Assembly (NCBI GenBank): GCA_035490315.1 | Contig: DATHET010000072.1 | Span: forward strand, 1-17,476 | From: JADJQU01 sp035490315 | Lineage (GTDB): Bacteria > Planctomycetota > UBA1135 > GCA-002686595 | DNA: 17,476 nucleotides | Reading direction: 5' to 3' | In this document: one piece after another, positions 1 through 5,040 of the stretch | Numbering within the stretch: the first letter of the stretch is position 1 | Layout of the letters: the number at the start of each line of letters is the position of its first letter | Translations under genes and position numbers: made by a program | Notes under the pieces: generated by a model | The model's database searches: none | What the model was told of the DNA's origin: nothing | The model's input: the letters and a program-made list of their open reading frames with translations, nothing else

Positions 1-14
1 CCGAACGCGTTGGC

Positions 15-839
15 TTAGCGGCCGCCGAGCAGGCTCAGCGCCAGCTGCGGTTGCGTGTTCGCCTGGCTCAAGACCGACACGGCGGCTTGTTGCAGGATCG
101 AGTTGCGGGTCAAGTCGGCGGTTTCCATGGCCACGTCGACGTCGCGAATGCGGCTCTCGGCGGCGGACAGGTTTTCACGGGCCGAGGCGATCGAGGCGAT
201 CGCGGAGCTCATGCGGTTCTGGGTCGCGCCCAGCGTTCCGCGGCTGGTGGAGACCGAGTCGATCGCCGTGTCGATCGCAGCCAGAGCCGCGGTCGCGTTC
301 GTGACCGAGGTCACGTCGAGGCTTCCGATCGCCAGCGTGGAGGCGGTCGAGTCGGCCAGCGCCACGGTCAGGGTCTCGCCGGTGTTGACGCCAACTTGGA
401 TGTCGACCGAGGTGGCCGATCCATCGAGCAGGTTGATGCCGTTGAAGGTCGTCTGCGAGGCAATACGGTCGATTTCGCTCGAAAGCTCCTGGAATTCGCT
501 GTCCAGCGTGGCGCGGTCGGTCGTGTTGATCGTGCCGTTGGCAGCTTGAACCGCCAGCTCGCGCATGCGCGAGAGGTTGTTGCTCACTTCCTGCAGCGCG
601 CCTTCCGCGGTCTGCGCCAAGGATTGACCGTCTTGGGCATTGCGGCCAGCGACGCTGAAGGAGCGGATTTGAGCGCGCATGCGCTCGCTGATACCCAGGC
701 CGGCTGCGTCATCCGAGGCATTCGCGATGCGCAGGCCGCTCGACAAGCGGGAAAAGTTTCCGCTCAGACGCGCGGTGACAGCGGACAGGTTCCGCTGCGC
801 CGTCATCGACGCGATGTTGGTGTTGACACGAAGTCCCAT
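15..839 (-). CDS. fliC: Flagellin 1 (filament subunit), 274 aa
   Basis: This gene encodes flagellin, the subunit that polymerises into the flagellar filament outside the cell. The N-terminal D0/D1 helix region (MGLRVNTNIAS at 1-11, RLSSGLRIANASDDAAGLGI at 31-50) and the C-terminal D1/D0 region (SRIRDVDVAMETADLTRNSI at 229-248, ending SLLGGR) are both complete. The segment around LSRMRELAVQAANGT (89-103) matches the conserved D1 core that TLR5 recognises in some flagellins. At 274 aa it is short: the variable D2/D3 part is nearly absent. It differs from flagellin 2 at only eight residues (128, 136, 142, 145, 164, 168, 182, 206), all central. The ATG at 837-839 has no clear Shine-Dalgarno sequence, unlike flagellin 2. 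The stop lies 15 bases from the window edge, so its terminator is not visible. The family assignment is certain; which copy is the major filament protein is unknown. Confidence 0.97.
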   Translation of the reverse strand: MGLRVNTNIASMTAQRNLSAVTARLSGNFSRLSSGLRIANASDDAAGLGISERMRAQIRSFSVAGRNAQDGQSLAQTAEGALQEVSNNLSRMRELAVQAANGTINTTDRATLDSEFQELSSEIDRIASQTTFNGINLLDGSATSVDIQVGVNTGETLTVALADSTASTLAIGSLDVTSVTNATAALAAIDTAIDSVSTSRGTLGATQNRMSSAIASIASARENLSAAESRIRDVDVAMETADLTRNSILQQAAVSVLSQANTQPQLALSLLGGR

Positions 840-1160
840 GGTTTCTGCTCGATTAGTTTTGCAAGGGGGAGCTTCGCGACTGGGGTCGGTGGGACCACGT
901 TCGCGAAACCGGGTTGCTCAATGCTCCGCGTCTCCAAGCTGGAGGCGCCGCACTGAGGTCCGACTCGCGCTGGCAATTGTCCCGGGGGGAGCAAAGGCTG
1001 GATCGCTAACTCGAACGTGGTCTCTATCGGGAGTCGTTGCCCCCATGTCTGGAGCAAACTTCCCAAAACTGATACGGGTTTTCGCGAGATGACGCAGTCG
1101 TGCGGAAAGATCTTCAGGTCGCGCGTCCTTCCGGCGCGCGCAAGTCTCGTGTCAAACCTG
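840..1160. other. Leader/upstream region of flagellin 1; no gene seen
   Basis: About 320 bases upstream of flagellin 1 contain no convincing gene. Open frames here lack a flagellin-like or any recognisable protein signature and are the usual chance frames of GC-rich DNA. Near 1135-1152 the sequence resembles the edge of the downstream tandem repeats (compare 1301-1318), so the repeat array may once have extended further. A weak sigma-28-like -10 box is listed separately. Confidence 0.5.
1024..1050 (-). promoter_or_regulatory. Weak sigma-28-like promoter candidate for flagellin 1
   Basis: On the minus strand, CCCGATAG (1024-1031) matches six of eight bases of the enterobacterial sigma-28 -10 consensus GCCGATAA. 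The -35 position 15 bases upstream (AGAC, 1047-1050) does not resemble TAAA. It would give a leader of about 180 nt before the flagellin 1 start. This is a candidate only. Confidence 0.22.
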
Positions 1161-1172
1161 GTGTGAAGCAGA

Positions 1173-1205
1173 GAGGCCACGAGCGGATCGCTCCGAGCGG
1201 GCCTC
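1173..1205 (-). terminator. Decayed terminator-like hairpin of repeat unit A
   Basis: The outer arms gaggcc (1173-1178) and ggcctc (1200-1205) pair, and an inner gagcg-gat-cgctc hairpin (1181-1193) sits between them. This is the least preserved of the three related hairpins. No long T run follows on the minus strand. Confidence 0.4.
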
Positions 1206-1237
1206 GTGAACCCTGAAGTTCCGTCGAACGCTTCGCG

Positions 1238-1300
1238 TCAGCGGCCGCCGAGCAGGCTCAGCGCCAGCCGCGGTTGCGTGATGGCCTGGCTCGAGACTGA
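1238..1300 (-). pseudogene. Flagellin C-terminal relic A (20 codons plus stop)
   Basis: Minus-strand translation gives SVSSQAITQPRLALSLLGGR followed by TGA, against SVLSQANTQPQLALSLLGGR in both intact flagellins. Frame and stop codon are preserved, but there is no start or upstream flagellin body: similarity stops at about residue 254 of flagellin. It shares the changes SS and AI with relic B, so the two descend from a common copy that had already diverged from the present genes. Confidence 0.8.
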
Positions 1301-1320
1301 CGCGCGCAACCTCGTGTGAA

Positions 1321-1362
1321 ACAGAGCGGCCCCGCGCGGATCACTCCGAGCGGGGCCTCTGT
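1321..1362 (-). terminator. Hairpin of repeat unit B
   Basis: ggccccgc (1328-1335) pairs with gcggggcc (1350-1357). The stem is extended by acaga/tctgt (1321-1325 with 1358-1362) across a 2-nt bulge, with a 14-nt loop. The position after flagellin relic B matches the terminator of flagellin 2. The following T tract on the minus strand is short. Confidence 0.55.
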
Positions 1363-1392
1363 GAACCTTGAGGTTCCGTCGAGCGCTTCGCG

Positions 1393-1455
1393 TCAGCGGC
1401 CGCCGAGCAGGCTCGGCGCGAGCTGCGGTCGCGTGATGGCCTGACTCGAGACCGA
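1393..1455 (-). pseudogene. Flagellin C-terminal relic B (20 codons plus stop)
   Basis: Minus-strand translation gives SVSSQAITRPQLAPSLLGGR and a TGA stop, in the same frame as the flagellin C-terminus. Leu-to-Pro and Gln-to-Arg changes relative to the intact genes would disturb the D0 helix, consistent with loss of selection. No start codon or upstream flagellin sequence belongs to it. Confidence 0.8.
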
Positions 1456-1479
1456 CCGCGAGACCTCATGGGAAACAGA

Positions 1480-1513
1480 GAGGCCCCGCGCGGATCACTC
1501 CGAGCGGGGCCTC
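1480..1513 (-). terminator. Terminator of flagellin 2
   Basis: A perfect 10-bp GC-rich stem (gaggccccgc at 1480-1489 with gcggggcctc at 1504-1513) encloses a 14-nt loop about 35 nt downstream of the flagellin 2 stop. On the minus strand it is followed by TCTGTTTC, a weak T tract. Position and stem strength support intrinsic termination or mRNA 3'-end protection. Confidence 0.65.
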
Positions 1514-1546
1514 CGTGAACCCTGGGGTTCAGTCGAACGCTTGGCG

Positions 1547-2371
1547 TTAGCGGCCGCCGAGCAGGCTCAGCGCGAGCTGCGGTTGCGTGTTCGCCTGGCT
1601 CAAGACCGACACGGCGGCTTGTTGCAGGATCGAGTTGCGGGTCAGGTCGGCGGTTTCCATGGCCACGTCGACGTCGCGGATGCGGCTCTCGGCGGCGGAC
1701 AGGTTTTCACGGGCCGAGGCGATCGAGGCGATCGCGGAGCTCATGCGGTTCTGGGCTGCGCCCAGCGTTCCGCGGCTGGTGGAGACCGAGTCGATCGCCG
1801 TGTCGATCGCGGCCAGAGCCGCGGTCGAGTTCGTGACCGAGGTCACGTCGAGGGAGCCGATCGCCAGGACCGAGGCGGTCGTGTCGGCGAGGGCCACGGT
1901 CAGGGTTTCGCCGGTGTTGACGCCGACCTGGATGTCGATCGAGGTCGTGCTTCCGTCGAGCAGGCTGATGCCGTTGAAGGTCGTTTGCGCGGCGATGCGG
2001 TCGATTTCGCTCGAAAGCTCCTGGAATTCGCTGTCCAGCGTGGCGCGGTCGGTCGTGTTGATCGTGCCGTTGGCAGCTTGAACCGCCAGCTCGCGCATGC
2101 GGGAGAGGTTGTTGCTCACTTCCTGGAGCGCGCCTTCCGCGGTCTGCGCCAGGGATTGACCGTCCTGGGCGTTGCGGCCGGCGACGCTGAAGGAGCGGAT
2201 CTGGGCGCGCATGCGCTCGCTGATGCCCAGGCCGGCGGCGTCATCCGACGCATTCGCGATGCGCAGGCCGCTCGACAGGCGCGAGAAGTTTCCACTGAGG
2301 CGAGCGGTGACCGCGGACAGATTGCGCTGCGCAGTCATCGAGGCGATGTTCGTATTGACTCTGAGACCCAT
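1547..2371 (-). CDS. fliC: Flagellin 2 (filament subunit), 274 aa
   Basis: This is the second flagellin, the same length as flagellin 1 and 266/274 identical. Residues 1-127 and 207-274, which form the D0/D1 packing surfaces, are identical to flagellin 1. The eight differences (S128A, N136S, A142T, V145I, S164T, T168V, A182S, T206A, flagellin 1 to 2) are conservative and fall in the central, surface-facing part. The ATG (2369-2371) is preceded by GAAGGGAG at good spacing, and a sigma-28-type promoter candidate lies about 110 bases upstream. A strong hairpin follows the stop. The promoter, ribosome-binding site and terminator together suggest this is the better expressed copy, which is inference. 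It is divergent from the activator gene at 2669. Confidence 0.97.
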   Translation of the reverse strand: MGLRVNTNIASMTAQRNLSAVTARLSGNFSRLSSGLRIANASDDAAGLGISERMRAQIRSFSVAGRNAQDGQSLAQTAEGALQEVSNNLSRMRELAVQAANGTINTTDRATLDSEFQELSSEIDRIAAQTTFNGISLLDGSTTSIDIQVGVNTGETLTVALADTTASVLAIGSLDVTSVTNSTAALAAIDTAIDSVSTSRGTLGAAQNRMSSAIASIASARENLSAAESRIRDVDVAMETADLTRNSILQQAAVSVLSQANTQPQLALSLLGGR

Positions 2372-2482
2372 GATGCACTCCCTTCGATTGATTCAGGAAA
2401 AGACCAGGCGGGCAAGTCGCCCGGCGCTGTTCGTGGTTTTGGTTTGCGGCGAGTTGAGCCCACCGTGACCGACGTGGATGGG

Positions 2483-2509
2483 TTGTCGGAGGAAGTCCAA
2501 CGCCCATTA
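2483..2509 (-). promoter_or_regulatory. Sigma-28 (FliA)-type promoter candidate for flagellin 2
   Basis: On the minus strand, TAAT (2506-2509) is followed by exactly 15 bases and then TCCGACAA (2483-2490). The enterobacterial sigma-28 consensus is TAAA-N15-GCCGATAA, so 3/4 and 6/8 positions match with the canonical spacing. Transcription would start near 2476, giving a leader of about 105 nt that contains a small cgggc/gcccg hairpin (2409-2423). Late flagellin genes are commonly sigma-28 dependent, which supports the call. Confidence 0.5.
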
Positions 2510-2610
2510 GCTCCGGCTCGTCGAAAGGGGCGCGCGCGGCTTCCAGGCGCCGCGCAGGCAGCGCTCTTCCTTATATAGAGACCCCGCGACCAGCGGCGCG
2601 CTCGTTCCAG

Positions 2611-2630
2611 GCCGGGAAACAAGTGCGCGG
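2611..2630 (+). promoter_or_regulatory. 20-nt motif shared with the sigma-54 promoter region
   Basis: gccgggaaacaagtgcgcgg here matches gccgggaaaaaactgcgcgg at 3656-3675 in 18 of 20 positions. This copy lies about 40 bases before the activator start at 2669, the other about 90 bases before a predicted sigma-54 transcription start. A binding site for a shared regulator, possibly the activator encoded next door, is the simplest reading. No palindrome is evident inside the motif. Confidence 0.4.
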
Positions 2631-2668
2631 GTCGTGAAGAAAGCTCCAGGGAACGGAGTTTTCTTCCG

Positions 2669-3631
2669 ATGCCTGCCCTGATGTCCCGCTTCGCCGACCT
2701 CCTCGCCGCCAGCCCGGGTCTTTCGATCCTGGTCGGGCAGATCGCGCGCGTGGCGGCGACGGCGCGCACCACGGTCCTGATCCAGGGTGAATCGGGCTCG
2801 GGCAAGGAGCTGGTCGCGCGGGCCATCCACGAGCTTTCTCCCCGCAGCGAGCGCGGCTTCGTCGCGCTCAACTGCGCCGCCCTGACCGAGGGTCTTCTCG
2901 AAGCCGAGCTCTTCGGCTACGAAGGCGGAGCCTTCACCGGCGGCGATCCGCGCGGGCGCGAAGGCCTGCTCCACGCCGCGGAGGGTGGCACGCTGGTCTT
3001 CGACGAGATCGGCGAGCTGGCGGGCGGGTTGCAGGCCAAGCTCCTGCGCGCGCTCCAGGAGCGGGTGTACCGCCGCATCGGAGCTCGCGAGGAACGCGCC
3101 TTCGACGTGCGCGTGATCGCCTCGACGCACCGCGACCTCGGCCGCGAAGTCGCCGCGGGGCGATTCCGCGAAGACCTCTTCTATCGCTTGAACGTGCTGT
3201 CTCTCGCCGTTCCGGCCCTGCGCGAGCGCCCGCAGGACATCCTGCCCCTCTCGCGGCGATTCCTCGCCCGCGCAGCCAGCGAATTCGGGCGCGAGGTCCA
3301 GGGCCTGTCGCCCGCGGCCGTCACGGCCTTGGAGCTGCATGCCTGGCCGGGCAATGTGCGCGAGCTCGAGAACACCCTGCAGCGCGCGGTTCTCATGGGC
3401 AGCGGGCCCTGGATCGAGGTGGACGATCTTTCCCTCGGGGCCGTGCGCTCCCCCGCCAGCGCGGACGACGTCGTGGCGATCGGTGATCGCTCGCTGCGCT
3501 GCGTCGAGCAGAACCTGATCCGGCGCGTGCTGGCCGAAAGCTCGGGCAATCGCTCGCGAGCCGCCAGCGTGCTCGGGATCAACCGCACCACGCTCTACGC
3601 CAAGCTCAAGACCTACGGCATCGCAGGCTGA
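2669..3631 (+). CDS. Sigma-54-dependent activator, AAA+ and Fis HTH only, 320 aa
   Basis: This is a bacterial enhancer-binding protein that would use ATP hydrolysis to remodel sigma-54 RNA polymerase. Walker A is GESGSGKE (40-47), the sigma-54-contacting loop GAFTG is intact at 87-91, Walker B is LVFDE (109-113), and FREDLFYRLNV carries the arginine-finger region. WPGNVRELENT marks sensor II, and a Fis-type helix-turn-helix occupies about 274-320. Only some 35 residues precede the ATPase core, so there is no receiver, PAS or GAF domain. It therefore resembles PspF in layout rather than FleQ or NtrC and must be controlled in trans or by level. The ATG at 2669 follows GGAG (2655-2658). ATG 2681 is an alternative start. 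It is transcribed divergently from flagellin 2 and precedes the sigma-54 promoter at 3726. Its likely target is that promoter, which is inference. Confidence 0.93.
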   Translation: MPALMSRFADLLAASPGLSILVGQIARVAATARTTVLIQGESGSGKELVARAIHELSPRSERGFVALNCAALTEGLLEAELFGYEGGAFTGGDPRGREGLLHAAEGGTLVFDEIGELAGGLQAKLLRALQERVYRRIGAREERAFDVRVIASTHRDLGREVAAGRFREDLFYRLNVLSLAVPALRERPQDILPLSRRFLARAASEFGREVQGLSPAAVTALELHAWPGNVRELENTLQRAVLMGSGPWIEVDDLSLGAVRSPASADDVVAIGDRSLRCVEQNLIRRVLAESSGNRSRAASVLGINRTTLYAKLKTYGIAG

Positions 3632-3655
3632 ACGGTGACGCAGGGATGTCCTAGC

Positions 3656-3706
3656 GCCGGGAAAAAACTGCGCGGCACGGAGCCCGGGAACGTCAAGGGA
3701 TTCCCG
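3656..3706 (+). promoter_or_regulatory. Cluster of CGGGAA boxes upstream of the -24/-12 promoter
   Basis: CGGGAA occurs at 3658-3663 and 3685-3690, and inverted (TTCCCG) at 3701-3706. The last two form an inverted repeat with a 10-base spacer, centred near -57 relative to the predicted start at about 3753. The first belongs to the 20-nt motif also found at 2611-2630. Upstream activator sites for sigma-54 enhancer-binding proteins usually lie 80-150 bases from the start, so the 3658 copy is well placed. A hairpin terminator for the preceding gene is less likely because no T run follows. Confidence 0.45.
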
Positions 3707-3725
3707 AGGTTGGCCGACAAGCCGC

Positions 3726-3742
3726 TTGGCCGGAACTTTGCG
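3726..3742 (+). promoter_or_regulatory. Sigma-54 (-24/-12) promoter
   Basis: TTGGCCGGAACTTTGCG carries the invariant GG (3728-3729) and GC (3740-3741) exactly 10 bases apart, with TTGGC at -24 and TTTGC at -12. It closely matches the consensus TTGGCACG-N4-TTGCA. The start would be near 3753, only about 15 bases before the ATG at 3768. A sigma-54 activator is encoded immediately upstream and another lies inside the operon, which fits. Confidence 0.82.
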
Positions 3743-3767
3743 CTCTCGATGACCACGGACCACTCGC

Positions 3768-4427
3768 ATGCAACCCACGCAGCACACGACACAGACCATG
3801 CAGGCTGAGCTCAGTATTCCGCCCGAGCTCGGGTTGACGATGACGCGGATCCTCAAGAATCCGCTCGCGGCCCTGCGCGCGTCCATGGAAAACCTTGCGC
3901 GCGAGCTGCCCGCGGGCGATCCGCACTTCGCGCAGGTCGAGGCGGCGCTCGAGGAAGTGGTGCGCCTCTCGCGCGGCGTGCAGGACCTGGTCGACTTCGC
4001 CGCGCCGCGCGAGATCAAGCCGCTGTCCTGCACGACGGACGAGCTGCTCTTCAGCACCTTGCGCATGCTGCCCGAGCCGGGGCGCCACCGCATGCGTCTG
4101 GCGCGAGCCGACGTCGCGAACAATCTGCGCGTCGACGGCCCGCAGCTCTGCCAGGCCCTGCGCCATCTCGCGGACTACGCGCTGGCGACGACCACGGGCG
4201 AGGTGCTCTTCGGCGCGCGGGCAGAACACGACACGGTACTGTTCACCCTCGTCGGGGCGGCTTGCGAATCCACGGGCACGGACGGAGTCCAGCTCGACCT
4301 CGGTCTGCACCTCGCGGGCCGCGACATCCCGCGCATGGGTGGAACGCTCACGCTGCAGCGCTCGGCGCGCGGGGCGACCTGCATCCAAGTCCTGTTCCCG
4401 CGAGCCGCTCTCCAAGGCAGGAATTGA
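3768..4427 (+). CDS. Histidine-kinase-like protein lacking the phosphoacceptor His, 219 aa
   Basis: Residues 24-45 (TMTRILKNPLAALRASMENL) look like the first helix of a histidine-kinase DHp domain, whose normal core is HELRNPL. Here RILKNPL has Arg27 where the phosphorylated histidine should be. The second half (about 120-212) has the general beta-alpha texture of a kinase ATP-binding domain, ending GGTLTLQRSARGATCIQVLF. However, no N-box asparagine pair, DxGxG motif or G2 box is visible. It is therefore most likely a pseudokinase, perhaps a dimeric scaffold. ChpT-type phosphotransferases also combine a DHp with a dead ATPase, but they keep the histidine. It is the first gene after the sigma-54 promoter, and no clear Shine-Dalgarno precedes the ATG; ATG 3798 is an alternative start. 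The next gene, an isolated GHKL ATPase, starts 8 bases after its stop. Confidence 0.7.
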   Translation: MQPTQHTTQTMQAELSIPPELGLTMTRILKNPLAALRASMENLARELPAGDPHFAQVEAALEEVVRLSRGVQDLVDFAAPREIKPLSCTTDELLFSTLRMLPEPGRHRMRLARADVANNLRVDGPQLCQALRHLADYALATTTGEVLFGARAEHDTVLFTLVGAACESTGTDGVQLDLGLHLAGRDIPRMGGTLTLQRSARGATCIQVLFPRAALQGRN

Positions 4428-4435
4428 AAGCTGCC

Positions 4436-5038
4436 ATGAGCGTCCACCTGAGTCTCTGCGACGAAGCAGGAATCGAAGCCAGCGCGCGCGCGGTGCGCGA
4501 GCTGCTCGCCTTCCTCGTCAGCAACGGATTCGCCTGCGCGACGCGCGCACGGATCGCGGGCGCGACCGCCGAGCTGCTCGAGAACGTCGCGCGCCATGCC
4601 TACCCCGATAGCGACGGGCCTTTCCGCCTCGAGGCGACGCTGAAGGGCCGCCGGCTGATCGTCGAAGTCGCCGACGACGGCATCGGCTTCGACACCAGGC
4701 CGTTCACGGAGAGTCCCAAGCCCAATCCACTGCCCTCGGGCCTGGCGCGTGCGCGCGCCCTGGCCGAGGACATCAACATCGAGAGCCGGCGCGATCGCGG
4801 CTCGAGCATCGCCCTGGAGTTCACCGCTTCGAGCGTGATGTTCGCCGACGAGCGCGGCCTCGATCTCTCCGACCTCGATTACATCGATCCGACGATGACG
4901 CGCCGCGTGCTCTCGGCCTTGCGCGACGGATCGCTCGAGCCGCAGTTCCACTTCTCGCCGGCCCTCGCCGTCTGCGTTGGCCGACTTCTGTCCGCACCCC
5001 AGCCCAGCGCCGATCCCCTGCCGGAGCTTTGGAGCTGA
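4436..5038 (+). CDS. Stand-alone GHKL ATPase, RsbW/anti-sigma-like, 200 aa
   Basis: The protein resembles the HATPase_c_2 family of serine kinases and anti-sigma factors (RsbW, SpoIIAB). AELLENVARHAY carries the N-box, EVADDGIGFD the G1 box (D-x-G-x-G) and SGLARARALAEDI the G2 region, so ATP binding looks intact. About 65 extra residues follow the ATPase core (from roughly FADERGLDLSDL), including a DPTMTRRVLSAL helix not typical of RsbW. The frame is open upstream to 4262, but that part overlaps the preceding gene. ATG 4436 sits 8 bases after its stop and gives the normal N-terminus for the family. Paired with the pseudokinase upstream, it may supply the missing ATPase of a split kinase, or act as a partner-switching kinase/anti-sigma factor. 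No STAS antagonist gene is visible. Function is inferred. Confidence 0.72.
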   Translation: MSVHLSLCDEAGIEASARAVRELLAFLVSNGFACATRARIAGATAELLENVARHAYPDSDGPFRLEATLKGRRLIVEVADDGIGFDTRPFTESPKPNPLPSGLARARALAEDINIESRRDRGSSIALEFTASSVMFADERGLDLSDLDYIDPTMTRRVLSALRDGSLEPQFHFSPALAVCVGRLLSAPQPSADPLPELWS

Positions 5039-5040
5039 AC

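Larger units (their letters stand above)
1135..1546. repeat. Tandem ~154-bp repeats made of flagellin 3' end plus hairpin
   Basis: Units starting near 1161, 1314 and 1468 repeat at 153-155 bp. Read on the minus strand, each holds the last ~20 codons of a flagellin gene, its stop codon and a GC-rich hairpin. The landmark gcggccgccgagcaggct occurs at 1241, 1396 and 1550, the last being the true 3' end of flagellin 2. It also occurs at 18, in flagellin 1. Units are clearly related but diverged, so the duplications are not recent. Unequal recombination or decay of former flagellin copies is the likely origin. Confidence 0.85.

Noticed and set aside
51..956. Long plus-strand open frame opposite flagellin 1, and the similar one at 1541-2578 opposite flagellin 2
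   Set aside because: Both are complements of the flagellin codons, and their similarity to each other merely mirrors the duplicated flagellins.
840..1020. Sigma-54 promoter for flagellin 1
   Set aside because: Several TTGC or GG elements occur, but none has the required GG-N10-GC spacing with matching flanks.
1135..1546. CRISPR-like array
   Set aside because: The repeats are long, diverged and contain coding relics and hairpins. There are no short identical repeats with unique spacers.
2572..2577. TATATA as a sigma-70 -10 box for the activator or flagellin 2
   Set aside because: No acceptable -35 box lies 16-18 bases away on either strand, although the AT-rich patch stands out in this GC-rich region.
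3685..3706. CGGGAA/TTCCCG inverted repeat as terminator of the solo activator gene
   Set aside because: The stem is only 6 bp with a 10-nt loop and no following T run. Its location upstream of the -24/-12 promoter fits a protein-binding site better.
2507..4123. 538-codon open frame on the minus strand opposite the activator gene
   Set aside because: It runs antisense to a protein with complete AAA+ and HTH motifs, has Arg/Ala-rich low-complexity composition and shows no domain. It is a chance frame of GC-rich DNA.
4262..4435. Upstream extension of the GHKL ATPase frame
   Set aside because: It lies inside the pseudokinase gene and has no family similarity. ATG 4436 follows that gene's stop.
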